A stretch of 64,000 nt of DNA from Rhizobium sp. FKL33 (GCF_005222915.1 NZ_STFX01000004.1:1-64000); one strand, 5' to 3'; shown: positions 8,209 to 17,803, counted from the first letter of the stretch. Numbers and translations: made by a program. The notes: generated by a model not told the origin, from the letters alone.

Positions 8209-10461
8209 CTAAACGGCGGCGTCCAGCGCCGGCTTTCCGAGAAGCCTGAGGATCGCGCCATTGAGCAAATCGGGCTCCGCCGGCTTCAACAGCACGAGAT
8301 CGGCGCCGCGCAGCAGAAGCTCCCGACGCGTGGCGTCCGAGGCGTCGGCGGTCAGCACGATCACGGGAGTGACCGGCCAGCCCTCGGCCGCTTCGGTCTC
8401 GCGCAGGCGGGCGATGAATTCGAGGCAGACGCCATCGGGCATATGATGATCGGTGAGGATCAGGTCGGGACGCTTTTCGACAAAGGCGGCGTCCAGCTTG
8501 CCGAATGTGTCGGCAAGACGGGCGCGGTGGCCGGCCTTTTCGAGAATGGCCTGAGAGATCATCGCATTGACCGGATCATCCTCGCCGATCAGGATCGAAT
8601 AACCCGCTCCGGCCGGATGGGCCAGCGTCGGCTCTTCATCCTGCGCTTCGGCAGCGAGAACGGGGAAGTCGTCGTTTGCGGCGTCGCGGGCTTCGAGACC
8701 GCGGAGCTTGCCGGTCAACACATCGATCAGCGACTGTTCGCGGAGCGGCCGAATCAACCAGCCGTCATAGGCGCCGCCCGACATCTGGGCGGGACGAGAT
8801 TCGGGATTGACGAGATAGACCCGCTTGGCCCCCGCAAGCCGGGGATCGCGGCACAGACCGGCGGTGAACTCGGCGTCCAGCCGGTGATCGACGATGATGC
8901 CAGTGAATTTCTCGCGCATGGTCAACAGCGTTTCGGCGTCGATGATCGAAGAGGCCGCATGCGTCTCTGCGCCGAGGCCCTGCAGCGTCTCGGCGAGCGC
9001 AGAGGCGGCGGGGCCGACGGGGGCGAGCAGCAGGATACGGCCGCCGGCCAGTTCCCGGCCGCTGCGCATGGGCTTGGTCTGCATGTCGGCGGGCATGCGG
9101 ATGGTGAACACGCTGCCCTGGCCGAGGGTGCTCTCGACCGTGATGCCGCCGCCCATTTCGGCCATGATGCGGGCGGAGATCGCCAGACCCAGACCGACGC
9201 CGCCTTCGCGGGCGCGGCTGAGATCGCCCTGCTCGAAGGCGTCGAAGATGCGCTTGAGTTCGCCTTCGTTCATGCCGGGGCCGGTGTCGCGCACGGTGAC
9301 GACCAGCTGACCCGCCTCGACGCCGACATGGACGATCACGCCGCCCTGTTCGGTGAATTTCACGGCATTGCCGACGACGTTGTAGATCACCTGCTTCAGG
9401 CGCGCCGGATCGACGCTGAGCAGTTCGGGCAGATCGGACGCCATGACGGCGCCGATTTCCACGCCCTTTTCATGAGCGCGGCTCGACAGAAGCTCGACGA
9501 TGCTTTCGACCAGCGGACGGATCGGTTCGGTGCGCGGGCGCAGCCGGAAGCGACCGGCCTCGACGGTGGAGAAATCGAGGAGATCCTCGACCAATTGCGC
9601 AAGCGCTACGCCGGACGCGCGGATGCCGGCGAGGTAATTGGCCTGAACGGGCGTGAGCTCGGTGTTGGACAGCAACTGTCCCATGCCGAGCAGGCCGCTG
9701 AGCGGGGTGCGGATTTCATGGCTGACGGTGGCGATCAGCTGCGATTTCAGCCGGCTCTCTTCCTCGGCGCGCGCCCTCGCCTGCTCGCGGCTTTCGGCGT
9801 CGGAGCGTTCGGAGGTGACGTCACGGGCGATGGACTGGACGACCATGTCGCCCATGATCGGATCGCGGGTGACGATGTCGTGCCAGAGATAGGTGCGCAG
9901 ACCGTCGCGCGTGCGGAAGCTCACATCATAGCAATGCTTGATCTTGCCGGGTTCGAAACGGATGCCGAGATCCTCGCAGGTGCGGCCCTCGGGCGTCTCG
10001 CAGCCGCTGACGCGGCGGAACGTGTTGTTGGCCGACAGGATGACGCCCTTGAGGCTGCGGCAGACGGTGATGTCGCCGAGCGCGTCATGGATCGCACCCA
10101 TCAGGACGCCTGCGGCCAAACGGCTGTCGCCGGAGGCCGAGGACGGCTCTTCGGGCGGAGAAGCTTTTTGAAGCGAGGAAGCGGGCGTCGCGGTCCGCGA
10201 CGCGGGCCGGCGCGCAGAGGAGCGGAAGAACAGGCTCGCAAGCGCTATCAGCGCCAGAAATCCGCCGAGGGCCAGCAAGCCGGCCTCCAAGCCGGAGGAC
10301 AAGGCAAGAGCGGCGGCCACCAGCAGGCTGCCGGCGATCCAGTATTTTATCGCGCCCGGACCTTCGGTCTCCGAGATCGCCAGGAGCTCGTCGGGATCGG
10401 GTTCGAGGGGCGGCGAGAAGTCGCGCCGAGACGGATCTTTCACCGGATAACGCAAGTCCAT
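8209..10461 (-). CDS. hybrid sensor histidine kinase/response regulator
   Basis: A membrane-bound two-component kinase. From the chosen start (750 residues) it shows two hydrophobic segments (about 30-75), a PAS region (about 115-225), a HisKA domain with SHEIRTPLSG (His near 248), and an HATPase domain with NVVGNAVKFTE, DTGPGMNEGEL and GVGLGLAIS. A degenerate receiver-like stretch follows, then a receiver domain with the phospho-acceptor in LILTDHHMPD (near 670). The ATG at 10461 follows AAGGAGG at ideal spacing; in-frame ATGs at 10503, 10539 and 10560 have poor sites. No partner regulator is adjacent, so the signal and output are unknown. Confidence 0.92.
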   Translation of the reverse strand: MDLRYPVKDPSRRDFSPPLEPDPDELLAISETEGPGAIKYWIAGSLLVAAALALSSGLEAGLLALGGFLALIALASLFFRSSARRPASRTATPASSLQKASPPEEPSSASGDSRLAAGVLMGAIHDALGDITVCRSLKGVILSANNTFRRVSGCETPEGRTCEDLGIRFEPGKIKHCYDVSFRTRDGLRTYLWHDIVTRDPIMGDMVVQSIARDVTSERSDAESREQARARAEEESRLKSQLIATVSHEIRTPLSGLLGMGQLLSNTELTPVQANYLAGIRASGVALAQLVEDLLDFSTVEAGRFRLRPRTEPIRPLVESIVELLSSRAHEKGVEIGAVMASDLPELLSVDPARLKQVIYNVVGNAVKFTEQGGVIVHVGVEAGQLVVTVRDTGPGMNEGELKRIFDAFEQGDLSRAREGGVGLGLAISARIMAEMGGGITVESTLGQGSVFTIRMPADMQTKPMRSGRELAGGRILLLAPVGPAASALAETLQGLGAETHAASSIIDAETLLTMREKFTGIIVDHRLDAEFTAGLCRDPRLAGAKRVYLVNPESRPAQMSGGAYDGWLIRPLREQSLIDVLTGKLRGLEARDAANDDFPVLAAEAQDEEPTLAHPAGAGYSILIGEDDPVNAMISQAILEKAGHRARLADTFGKLDAAFVEKRPDLILTDHHMPDGVCLEFIARLRETEAAEGWPVTPVIVLTADASDATRRELLLRGADLVLLKPAEPDLLNGAILRLLGKPALDAAV

Positions 10462-10487
10462 AGGCTCCTCCTTCGGGCGAGGAGCCT
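10462..10487 (-). promoter_or_regulatory. hairpin covering the kinase ribosome binding site
   Basis: AGGCTCCTC and GAGGAGCCT are perfect 9-bp inverted arms around an 8-base loop, ending one base before the ATG at 10461. The downstream arm contains part of the Shine-Dalgarno sequence. If this ATG is the true start, the hairpin would hide the ribosome site. If an upstream start is used, it lies inside coding sequence. Confidence 0.45.
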
Positions 10488-10599
10488 CGGATAGGAATTC
10501 CATCGCAAGGCGATGCTGGAGTTTTTGCGGTTCGCTCATACACGATGGGCTAACACGCATCCGCTTTCAAAAGCCTTGCGGGACATTCTTAAGGCCGGG

Positions 10600-11100
10600 T
10601 TAATTCCCGTTCCGGGACGCTTTTGGCTGAAAAAAGATCTCCCAGACGCCGACGCAAGCGGCGCCCACCGAGATCAGCGCATCCGCCAGGTTGAAGACGG
10701 CGAAGGACCATGTCTCAGTATGAAACAACACATAGTCGACGACATGGCCGTAAACGAATCGATCGATGATATTGCCGATGGCGCCGGCGACGATCATCGC
10801 AAAGCCGAGATTGAGCAGGAAGGCCCGCCGGTCGGAGCCGCGCCACCACCACAGCACAACGCCGATGATGATGAAGCGCATGACGACGATCACCCAGCCG
10901 TCCATGTCGGACAGAAAGGAGAAGGCGACGCCTTCGTTCCAGGTGCGATAGAGCGCGAGAAACGGGATGACCGGCAGCGCCTCATGCAGCGGCAGATAAA
11001 GCTCCACCAGCGCCTTGATCAGCTGATCGAGCGCGACAGCAACGAGGATGAAGGGCAGGAAGGCGCGCGGCCGGGCGAACAGGCTGTCTTTCTCGTCCAT
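10600..11100 (-). CDS. lspA: lipoprotein signal peptidase
   Basis: LspA is the inner-membrane aspartyl protease that cuts signal peptides from prolipoproteins after lipid addition. The 166-residue product has four hydrophobic segments and the two family motifs carrying the catalytic aspartates, GNIIDRFVYGHVVDYV and FAVFNLADALIS. The start MDEKDSLF gives normal family length; longer upstream frames run into the preceding gene. The ATG lies one base after the stop of the upstream RNA methyltransferase gene (TGACATG), which suggests coupled expression. Confidence 0.96.
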   Translation of the reverse strand: MDEKDSLFARPRAFLPFILVAVALDQLIKALVELYLPLHEALPVIPFLALYRTWNEGVAFSFLSDMDGWVIVVMRFIIIGVVLWWWRGSDRRAFLLNLGFAMIVAGAIGNIIDRFVYGHVVDYVLFHTETWSFAVFNLADALISVGAACVGVWEIFFQPKASRNGN

Positions 11101-11101
11101 G

Positions 11102-11953
11102 TCAGGCGTCCAGTTCGAGCAGGTGACGGCGCGCCTCGAACAGCATGACGGCGGTGGCGCAGGCAAGGTTGAGCGAATCCGCCTTGCCCTGCTGGGGGAT
11201 CTTGACCCTGACATCGGCGGCTTCCGCCAGTTCGTCGGGGATGCCGGATTGTTCGTTGCCCATCAGGAGAACGACCGGGCGGCTCTTGTAATCGGCGCGA
11301 CGGTAATCGATCGCGCCCTTGAGATGGGTGGCGACCATCGTGGCGCCGGACGTCTTGCGCCATTTGATGAATTCGGCCTGGCTGGCGCGGACGACGGGCA
11401 TGGTGAAGATCGAGCCCATGGTGGCGCGCACGGTTTCCAGCCCATAGGGATCGGTGGTTTCGCCGACGAGGATCACGCCAGAGGCGCCGGCGGCGTCGGC
11501 GGTGCGGATGATCGTGCCGAGATTTCCGGGATCGCGGACGCGATCGAGCGCCACCCAGGTCTCGCCGGCCTTGGGCTTGATAGACGAGAGCGAAGTCCAG
11601 CGGGCATGGAAGATGCCGACCACCATTTGTGGATTGTCGCGGCGGGTGACGGAGGACAGCACTTTTTCGCTGACTTCGAGCACGAGACCGCCGGCGGCGA
11701 CGGCGCGCGAGGCTGCCTTCTCAACCAGCGGCTTGTCTTTTGCGGATTTCGCGAAGATCAGCGTATCGATCTTCCAGCCGGTCTCCAGCGCATCGAGCAC
11801 CAGCTTCAGCCCCTCGGCCATGAACAGGCCGCCAGCTTCGCGGTTCTTCTTCTGGCTGAGCGCCTTGATGTCCTTGATGATGGGATTGGCGAGCGAGGTG
11901 ATTTCCTTCACCTGTCCCGGACGGCGCGGGCCGTCTTCATGGCGTTCGGTCAT
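11102..11953 (-). CDS. SpoU/TrmH-family RNA 2'-O-methyltransferase
   Basis: This 283-residue SPOUT methyltransferase has an N-terminal RNA-binding substrate domain (LANPIIKDIKALSQKKNR). It is followed by the three knot motifs: NLGTIIRTADAAG, VLLMGNEQSGIP and a C-terminal segment ending SLNLACATAVMLFEA. Members methylate ribose in rRNA or tRNA. Whether this one is a 23S G2251-type (RlmB) or another enzyme cannot be decided from sequence alone. It overlaps the preceding methyltransferase gene by four bases (ATGA) and is followed at once by lspA. Confidence 0.9.
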   Translation of the reverse strand: MTERHEDGPRRPGQVKEITSLANPIIKDIKALSQKKNREAGGLFMAEGLKLVLDALETGWKIDTLIFAKSAKDKPLVEKAASRAVAAGGLVLEVSEKVLSSVTRRDNPQMVVGIFHARWTSLSSIKPKAGETWVALDRVRDPGNLGTIIRTADAAGASGVILVGETTDPYGLETVRATMGSIFTMPVVRASQAEFIKWRKTSGATMVATHLKGAIDYRRADYKSRPVVLLMGNEQSGIPDELAEAADVRVKIPQQGKADSLNLACATAVMLFEARRHLLELDA

Positions 11954-13056
11954 GGTCTGGTCCAGCGGCTGAAAAGCGAGGTGGAAAGGGCGCGGGCGGC
12001 TTGTCCCGGTTCGGACGGCGTTTCGCGGATGATGAGTTCGCCCGACTCCACCAGTCCGCCCATGCCGCGCATGGTCTCCATCATCAGCTCATGCATGGAA
12101 TAGAAGCTCGCCCGGATGGAATAGGCGGTCAGCACCAGGCCGATCGGCTTGGGCGACAGGAGATCGCGGCAGATATCGAGCATGACGGGCAGATGGTCGA
12201 AAAGCTGCCAGACTTCGCCATCCGGTCCGCGGCCGAATTTCGGCGGATCGGTGAGGATGATGTCATAGGTGTTGCCGCGCCGGCGTTCGCGCTCGATGAA
12301 TTTCATCGCATCGTCGAGGATCCAGCGGATCGGCTTGTCGGTCATGCGCGCCAGCTGCTGGTTTTCCTTGCCCCAGCCGATGGCCTTCTTCGAAGCGTCG
12401 ACATGGGTGACTTCGGCGCCGGCGGAGGCGGCGATCAGCGAGGCGACGCCGGTATAGCCGAACAGGTTGAGCACCTTGACCTTGCCGCTGCGTTTGGCGA
12501 CTTCGTCGCGCATCCAGCTCCAGTGCACGATCTGCTCGGGGAAGACGCCGGTGTGGCGAAACGAGGTGAAACGACCGAAGAAATCGACGCCGAGCAATTG
12601 CATGGGCCAGGTTTCGCCGATGGCGCGGCGCGGAAAGCGCCAGCGTCCCATGCCTTCCTCGTCGGTGTCGCCGGTGAAGATCGCATCCGCCTTGTCCCAA
12701 TGCGCCTCGCCGAGCGATTTCGGCCAGAGCGCCTGCGCCTCGGGACGGACTACGGTGATGTCGCCGTAGCGTTCGAGCTTGACGCCCGCGCCGCTGTCGA
12801 GCAGGCGGTAGCCGTCGTCGCCTGACGTTTCCAGAATGAGCGGCGCGCGCTCGGCCGGCCGCGCCCCGGTTCGCAAGTCAAGCTGCGGCTGCGGTTGCGG
12901 CGCGGGCTTGGATTCACGCTTCTCCCGCGGCGCTTCGCGCACCGTTTCATGGCGGGCGGCGCGGGGCTGCTCTGGGCGTCCGCCCGGTTTTGCGGCGCGC
13001 GCGGGGGCGCGATCGGCGGATGCTCGGGGACCGCGGGGCGGATTCTTGCTCTTCAC
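11950..13056 (-). CDS. RlmI-like class I SAM-dependent methyltransferase
   Basis: The protein has a basic, proline-rich N-terminal extension of about 70 residues. A Rossmann methyltransferase follows, with motif I in NLFGYTGVASLIAASAGAEV and the catalytic ILTDPPKFGRG (an N/D-PP-Y/F type motif). This is the pattern of rRNA cytosine-C5/guanine methyltransferases of the RlmI/RlmK kind. The target base is not assignable. I chose the GTG at 13056, after a GAAAAGG, because the longer ATG frame (13149) would cross the divergent promoter region. The 3' end overlaps the next gene by ATGA. Confidence 0.85.
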   Translation of the reverse strand: MKSKNPPRGPRASADRAPARAAKPGGRPEQPRAARHETVREAPREKRESKPAPQPQPQLDLRTGARPAERAPLILETSGDDGYRLLDSGAGVKLERYGDITVVRPEAQALWPKSLGEAHWDKADAIFTGDTDEEGMGRWRFPRRAIGETWPMQLLGVDFFGRFTSFRHTGVFPEQIVHWSWMRDEVAKRSGKVKVLNLFGYTGVASLIAASAGAEVTHVDASKKAIGWGKENQQLARMTDKPIRWILDDAMKFIERERRRGNTYDIILTDPPKFGRGPDGEVWQLFDHLPVMLDICRDLLSPKPIGLVLTAYSIRASFYSMHELMMETMRGMGGLVESGELIIRETPSEPGQAARALSTSLFSRWTRP

Positions 13057-13172
13057 ACTCTGCCTTTTCTCAATTCTGCGACAAGCGGGTGGAATAGCAC
13101 CGTTGCGCCACTTGGCAAAGATGTTTGAGGGCGGCATTACATGCAACAAAACCCCGCATGGAGGAGATGCGC

Positions 13173-13643
13173 ATGGACCTGACCGGAGAAGAACGCATTG
13201 CCGCCCCTCGTGACACAGTCTGGGCGGCGCTGAACAATCCCGATATTCTCAGCAAGTGCATTCCGGGCTGTCAAAGCCTCGAAATCACCGGCGACAACCA
13301 GATGGCTGCGGTGAGCAAGCTGAAAATCGGCCCGGTGTCCGCGACCTTCAAGGGCACGGTGACCCTCAGCAATATCGTGCCGCCGGAAAGCTACACAATC
13401 TCCGGCGAAGGTTCGGGCGGGATCGCCGGTTTCGCCAAGGGCGGAGCGGATGTGAAGCTGACGGCGGATGGCGACCACACGATACTCGCTTATGCGGTCA
13501 ACGCCAAGATCGGCGGCAAGCTGGCCATGCTGGGGTCGCGGCTGATCGATTCCTCCTCGAAGAAACTCGCGGAGAAATTCTTCCGCAAGCTGAACAAGGC
13601 GGTGACCAACCAGGCGATCACCGACGACGACGACGAGGATTGA
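13173..13643 (+). CDS. CoxG/SRPBCC-family protein
   Basis: A 156-residue START/SRPBCC-fold protein of the CoxG family, named after carbon monoxide dehydrogenase clusters. No coxLMS genes are near, so a CO role is not supported. Visible features are ERIAAPRDTVWAALNNPDIL at the N-terminus, CIPGCQSLEITGDN, and a GSGGIAGFAKGGADVKL segment typical of the family. The ATG at 13173 is correctly spaced from GGAGGA; earlier ATGs at 13158 and 13167 are too close to it or upstream of it. It stands alone, convergent with the LapA-domain gene. Confidence 0.85.
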   Translation: MDLTGEERIAAPRDTVWAALNNPDILSKCIPGCQSLEITGDNQMAAVSKLKIGPVSATFKGTVTLSNIVPPESYTISGEGSGGIAGFAKGGADVKLTADGDHTILAYAVNAKIGGKLAMLGSRLIDSSSKKLAEKFFRKLNKAVTNQAITDDDDED

Positions 13644-13646
13644 CCC

Positions 13647-13988
13647 TCAACGGGAGGCGGAGATGAGCTTTTGCGTGGTGAGGTCTTCGACCCGGACGCG
13701 CTGGCGATCCGCCTCCTCGCGCCATTTGCGGGCTTCGAAAGCCTCGTCGCGGGCGCGCTTGCGGTGACGCCCCTGGGCGAACCAGGTGGCGAAAGAGCCG
13801 ATGACCACGCCGATCATCACGGCGATGAGCAGAAAGATGAAGAAGGGCAGCGTCAGCGCCAACGCCTGATCGGCGGGATCGAAGGGGTTGAGCGCAAGCG
13901 TGGCGGCGTGCCGGTTGGCGACCGACAGAAGGATCAACACCAGAGCGACGGGGATCAAAATCACGAGTTTGAAGATGCGCATGATCAT
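13647..13988 (-). CDS. LapA-domain (DUF1049) membrane protein
   Basis: A 113-residue protein with two hydrophobic helices (about 3-24 and 46-70), joined by a short loop with SVANRHAATLALNPF, followed by a basic, helical cytoplasmic tail (GRHRKRARDEAFEARKWREE). This is the layout of LapA/YciS (DUF1049) proteins. In enterobacteria these work with LapB to control LpxC turnover and hence lipopolysaccharide synthesis. The link is family-level, but the neighbouring lpt genes fit an envelope context. The start may be ATG 13988 or 13982. Confidence 0.85.
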   Translation of the reverse strand: MIMRIFKLVILIPVALVLILLSVANRHAATLALNPFDPADQALALTLPFFIFLLIAVMIGVVIGSFATWFAQGRHRKRARDEAFEARKWREEADRQRVRVEDLTTQKLISASR

Positions 13989-14101
13989 CCGGCCAGTCTC
14001 TTTCTCACTTCATCGCGCCTGAAGCGCGCCGCACCATAGATCCGGCTGATGGGCAAGATCAAGCCGCAACGCCGACGCCTCTCGCGAGAGGAAAAACAGG
14101 A

Positions 14102-14410
14102 TCAATCCTCGTCGTCTTCCTGATCGGCCAGATCGGGATTGAGGCGCTCGCGCAGTTCCTTGCCGGTCTTGAAGAACGGCACCCACTTTTCCTCGACGAA
14201 AACGGCGTCGCCGGTGCGCGGGTTCCGGCCCGAACGGGACGGACGGTTCTTGACGGAGAAAGCGCCGAAGCCGCGCAACTCGACGCGATTGCCGTTGGCG
14301 AGCGCGTCGGTGATCTCATCGAGCACCGCATTGACGATGTTTTCCACGTCGCGGTGGTACAGGTGCGGATTTTTCGCAGCGACAATCTGCACGAGTTCAG
14401 ACTTGATCAC
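14102..14410 (-). CDS. ihfB: integration host factor subunit beta
   Basis: IHF-beta pairs with IHF-alpha to bend DNA by about 160 degrees in promoters, recombination and replication. The 102-residue product begins [19 protein letters not shown] and carries the beta-ribbon arm [19 protein letters not shown] with the intercalating proline region typical of IhfB rather than HU. An acidic tail closes the protein. In alphaproteobacteria IHF often assists sigma-54 promoters, and rpoN lies 3.4 kb away. It lies downstream of sppA on the same strand, separated by 35 bp. Confidence 0.95.
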   Translation of the reverse strand: MIKSELVQIVAAKNPHLYHRDVENIVNAVLDEITDALANGNRVELRGFGAFSVKNRPSRSGRNPRTGDAVFVEEKWVPFFKTGKELRERLNPDLADQEDDED

Positions 14411-14445
14411 GGACGCCCCCTCTGACGGACTCGGAATTTTCCCTA

Positions 14446-15408
14446 TTATTTCTCGTCAAACTGCCAAACCGACACAAGACCGTCAAGCAACATCTTGTCA
14501 TTGCTCAGCTTCCCGAAGGATTTGAGGTCAAGCGCCCAATCGAAGCCGACCATGCCCAGCAATTGGCGAGCGATGGCCCCGACGCCGAACAGCGACGTTT
14601 CTTTCTTCGCCGTCCATTCGACGATCGGCAGATCGGCCGCGACTTTCTTGCTTTCGAAATAATCGCGTATTTCCGCTTCGCCGCCGAGGGCGTCGACGAG
14701 CTTGACCACTTTCGCCTGCCGACCGGTGAAGATGCGGCCGTCGGCGAGTTTCAGCGTGTCCTCGCGGCTCAGCTTGCGCCGTTCGGAGACCAAAGTCACG
14801 AACCAATCGAAAGAGTCCATCACGGTGCCGCGAATGGCGTCGAGCGATTCGGGCGGCGGGGCGTGGAATGGCGATGGCTCGGCCTTGAGCGGCGCGGATT
14901 TGATCTCTTCCAGGGAGACGCCGAGCTTGTCGAGCAGCGGCTTGACCTGGCCATACTGGAATATCACCCCGATGGAGCCGGTGAGCGAGGTGTCGCCCGC
15001 GACGATATGGTCGCCGGCGACCGCGATCATATAGGCGGCGGAGGCCGCGAGCGTGCGGATATCGGTGACGACGGGCTTCTTGGCGGCGACGCGGCGGATG
15101 GCCTTGTAGATGACCTCGCCGCCATAGGTGGTGCCGCCCGGCGAATTCAGCGAGACGATCAGCCCCTTGACCGAATTGTTCGCCGCAATCGCGTCCAGCC
15201 GCTCCACCAGCTCCTGGTCGTCGGTGATGACGCCGCCGATCGAGACGCGGGCGATGTGGTCGCGGCCGGTCGGCGCAGACCCGTCTTGCTGCATCCAGGC
15301 GCTCCAGCCGATGGCCAAGGCCACGGCAAGAATGAGGAAGGCGAAAATGCGCCAGCGGCCGAGCTTCCGGCGCAGGCTGCGCCTTTCCAGGATCTGCGAG
15401 GCGTCCAT
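14446..15408 (-). CDS. sppA: signal peptide peptidase SppA (short form)
   Basis: SppA degrades cleaved signal peptides at the inner membrane. The 320-residue protein has one N-terminal membrane segment (about 22-42) and the ClpP-like S49 domain. It shows [19 protein letters not shown], the nucleophile serine in [15 protein letters not shown], and a candidate catalytic lysine in [10 protein letters not shown]. The ATG at 15408 follows AGGAGGG at good spacing; the longer frame from 15462 has no comparable site. It is divergent from lptC and precedes ihfB. Confidence 0.93.
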   Translation of the reverse strand: MDASQILERRSLRRKLGRWRIFAFLILAVALAIGWSAWMQQDGSAPTGRDHIARVSIGGVITDDQELVERLDAIAANNSVKGLIVSLNSPGGTTYGGEVIYKAIRRVAAKKPVVTDIRTLAASAAYMIAVAGDHIVAGDTSLTGSIGVIFQYGQVKPLLDKLGVSLEEIKSAPLKAEPSPFHAPPPESLDAIRGTVMDSFDWFVTLVSERRKLSREDTLKLADGRIFTGRQAKVVKLVDALGGEAEIRDYFESKKVAADLPIVEWTAKKETSLFGVGAIARQLLGMVGFDWALDLKSFGKLSNDKMLLDGLVSVWQFDEK

Positions 15409-15519
15409 CAATCCCTCCTGCATCATTCGTCCGGTCCTGACATAATTCCGCCAAGCCGGCAAGGATACCCGATAACGCCATTTAAACCGTCCTGATCAAA
15501 GATTTTCAGGGCAGGAGGC

Positions 15520-16248
15520 TTGATTGTAATTTTATGGCCAGCCGCCTATGTGATAATGCTCATGCGACCATTCAGGATGTTCATGAAGATTCGTTCCACA
15601 TTCGACGCGCCGTTTGCGGATCCGCAACTCGCCTATCGGCGGGCGATCTCGCATTCGGCTCACGTCAAGAGGCTTAAAATCCTGCTGCCTGTGCTGGCGC
15701 TGGCGATTTCGCTCGCCTTCATCGCAGTCTCCTGGGTGCGAGCGATCTTCCCCGACAATCTGTCGATTGGCGGCGCGCGCATCGAAAACGGTCGCGTGGT
15801 GATGGAAAAGCCGGCGATCTCGGGCCGCAACGACGAGGGCATCAGCTATTTCATGAATGCGGCGCGCGCGCTGCAATCGATCGCCAACCCCTCCGACATC
15901 GCGCTTGAGACGATCGAGGCGGCCGTGCCGATCCGCAGCGACCTGATCGCGCGGGTGACGGCGACGGCGGCCAAATTCGATCGGGATACGGATCGCCTCG
16001 ACATGACCGCGCCTTTCGTGGTGACCTTGTCGTCCGGCATAACCGCGCATTTCAAATCTGCCCATCTCGACGTGCATGCCGGCATTCTCGCCTCCAAGGA
16101 ATCGGTCACCGTGACCGCCAAGGAATCGACCCTGGTTGCGAATGGCATGAATATAACCGATAAAGGCCGGGTGATCGGGTTTTCGGGCAATGTCCGACTG
16201 ACCCTCAATCCAGCCGCGTTCCGTTCCAAAGAAAATCAAGGACAATGA
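15520..16248 (+). CDS. lptC: LPS export protein LptC
   Basis: LptC is anchored in the inner membrane, receives lipopolysaccharide from LptBFG and passes it to LptA. The 242-residue product has one transmembrane helix (about 52-70, LPVLALAISLAFIAVSWV) and a periplasmic beta-jellyroll domain (DUF1239). Its N-terminal cytoplasmic part is longer than in E. coli LptC. The frame opens with TTG at 15520, only one base after AGGAGG, so the true start may be an ATG at 15556 or later. It begins the lptC-lptA-lptB run. Confidence 0.88.
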   Translation: MIVILWPAAYVIMLMRPFRMFMKIRSTFDAPFADPQLAYRRAISHSAHVKRLKILLPVLALAISLAFIAVSWVRAIFPDNLSIGGARIENGRVVMEKPAISGRNDEGISYFMNAARALQSIANPSDIALETIEAAVPIRSDLIARVTATAAKFDRDTDRLDMTAPFVVTLSSGITAHFKSAHLDVHAGILASKESVTVTAKESTLVANGMNITDKGRVIGFSGNVRLTLNPAAFRSKENQGQ

Positions 16249-16252
16249 TCCG

Positions 16253-16792
16253 ATGAGATTGGCCCGCTCTCTTGCAAGTCTGTCCTTCCTGGCTGTTCTG
16301 GCCGCGATCTCGTCGGGGGCGCACGCGCAAACCGCTGAGAAGAAGGGCTTTGCGCTGTCCAACAACAAGCCGATCCAGATCGAGAGCGACAATCTCGAAC
16401 TGCGCGAGCAGGAAAAGCGGGCGCTGTTCGACGGAAATGTGAAGGTCGTCCAGGGCGCGATGACGCTGACTTCGGACCACATGATCGTCTATTACAAAGG
16501 CAAGGGCAATTCGCTGGCCGCCGGGGGCGGCGATATTGACCGCATCGAAGTCAACGGCAATGTCCAGGTCGTCTCGGGCACACAGAGCGCGCGGGGCGAA
16601 GAGGGCAATTTCGACATGCGCACGGAACTTTTGACGCTGTCCGGCAAGCAGGTGGTGCTGGTGGACAGCGGCAACGTGCTGACCGGCTGCAAGCTGACGG
16701 TGCAGATGAAGAGCGGCCAGGCCACTATGGGCAATTGCGGGACCGGCCGGGTGCGGATCCTGATCGATCAGCAATCCAACAAGTCCAATTGA
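16253..16792 (+). CDS. lptA: LPS transport periplasmic protein LptA
   Basis: LptA forms the periplasmic bridge that carries lipopolysaccharide to the outer-membrane LptD/E complex. The 179-residue product has a Sec signal peptide (residues 1-24, cleavage near AHAQT) and an OstA domain with IQIESDNLELREQEKRALFD and GNVKVVQGAMTLTSDHM. Two cysteines in the last third may form a disulfide. It starts four bases after lptC, and lptB follows 13 bp later, so the three genes are almost certainly one transcript. Confidence 0.95.
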   Translation: MRLARSLASLSFLAVLAAISSGAHAQTAEKKGFALSNNKPIQIESDNLELREQEKRALFDGNVKVVQGAMTLTSDHMIVYYKGKGNSLAAGGGDIDRIEVNGNVQVVSGTQSARGEEGNFDMRTELLTLSGKQVVLVDSGNVLTGCKLTVQMKSGQATMGNCGTGRVRILIDQQSNKSN

Positions 16793-16805
16793 TCCGGTTG
16801 ACGTC

Positions 16806-17609
16806 TTGAAAATCCCGTTTCTCACCAAGGCGCGGCCTGACGCCATCGCGGCCGAGCCGGACGATATCGCAGCGCGCGAACGCTATCGCGGCACGCTGAT
16901 CGTGCGCGGCATCACCAAGGCCTATCGCGCCCGCCGCGTCGTCAACGGCGTGTCCATGGTGGTGCGCCGCGGCGAAGCCGTAGGCCTTCTCGGCCCGAAC
17001 GGCGCCGGCAAGACCACCTGCTTCTATATGATCACCGGGCTGGTGCCCGTTGACCAGGGCCGCATCGAGATCGACGGCAACGACGTCACCTGGATGCCGA
17101 TGTATCAGCGCGCCCGGCTGGGCGTGGGCTATCTGCCGCAGGAGGCGTCGATCTTCCGTGGCCTGACTGTCGAGCAGAACCTCCGCGCGGTGATCGAAAT
17201 CCACACCAAGGACAAGGCTGCCCGCGAGAAGAAGCTGAGCGAGCTTTTGGGTGAATTCGGCATCACCCACCTCCGGGAATCGCCGGCTGTGGCATTGTCG
17301 GGCGGTGAACGGCGACGTCTCGAAATCGCCCGCGCGCTGGCGACCGATCCGTCCTTCATGCTGCTCGACGAACCCTTTGCGGGCGTCGATCCGATTTCGG
17401 TGGCCGACATCCAGAATCTCGTCCGACACCTGACGGCACGCGGCATCGGCGTGCTGATCACCGACCACAATGTCCGCGAGACGCTCGGGCTGATCGACCG
17501 CGCCTATATCATCCATGCCGGCGAGGTGCTGACCCATGGCCGCGCCTCGGAGATCGTCAGCAATCCGGATGTGCGCCGGCTTTATCTGGGCGACAATTTC
17601 AGCCTTTGA
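16806..17609 (+). CDS. lptB: LPS export ABC transporter ATPase LptB
   Basis: LptB is the cytoplasmic ATPase that powers lipopolysaccharide extraction by LptFG. The 267-residue protein has Walker A LLGPNGAGKTTCFYMI (about 60-75), the signature LSGGERRRLEIARAL, Walker B FMLLDEPFAGVDP and the switch histidine ITDHNVRE. About 30 extra N-terminal residues precede the usual start, counted from a TTG codon at 16806; a later start cannot be ruled out. It lies directly upstream of rpoN, a conserved arrangement in proteobacteria. Confidence 0.96.
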   Translation: MKIPFLTKARPDAIAAEPDDIAARERYRGTLIVRGITKAYRARRVVNGVSMVVRRGEAVGLLGPNGAGKTTCFYMITGLVPVDQGRIEIDGNDVTWMPMYQRARLGVGYLPQEASIFRGLTVEQNLRAVIEIHTKDKAAREKKLSELLGEFGITHLRESPAVALSGGERRRLEIARALATDPSFMLLDEPFAGVDPISVADIQNLVRHLTARGIGVLITDHNVRETLGLIDRAYIIHAGEVLTHGRASEIVSNPDVRRLYLGDNFSL

Positions 17610-17803
17610 ACGGCTGAAAATCAGCCGGCGGGCGCGGGTCCCGCCGCTTTCTGCTCTCGGCGCGCATAATTTTGCGGCAAAAGCCTTCCCTCTCTTGACC
17701 CGGGGAGATTTCTAAGCAATTTTTGGGCCAGTTCGTCATCGTTCGCATCACACTGCCATTGTCCCGCTCTCGGCGGGGACGAACAGGGAGTATAGCGTAA
17801 GCC

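Noticed and set aside
13173-13643. Carbon monoxide dehydrogenase locus
   Set aside because: The CoxG-like protein is alone; no coxL, coxM or coxS genes are present.
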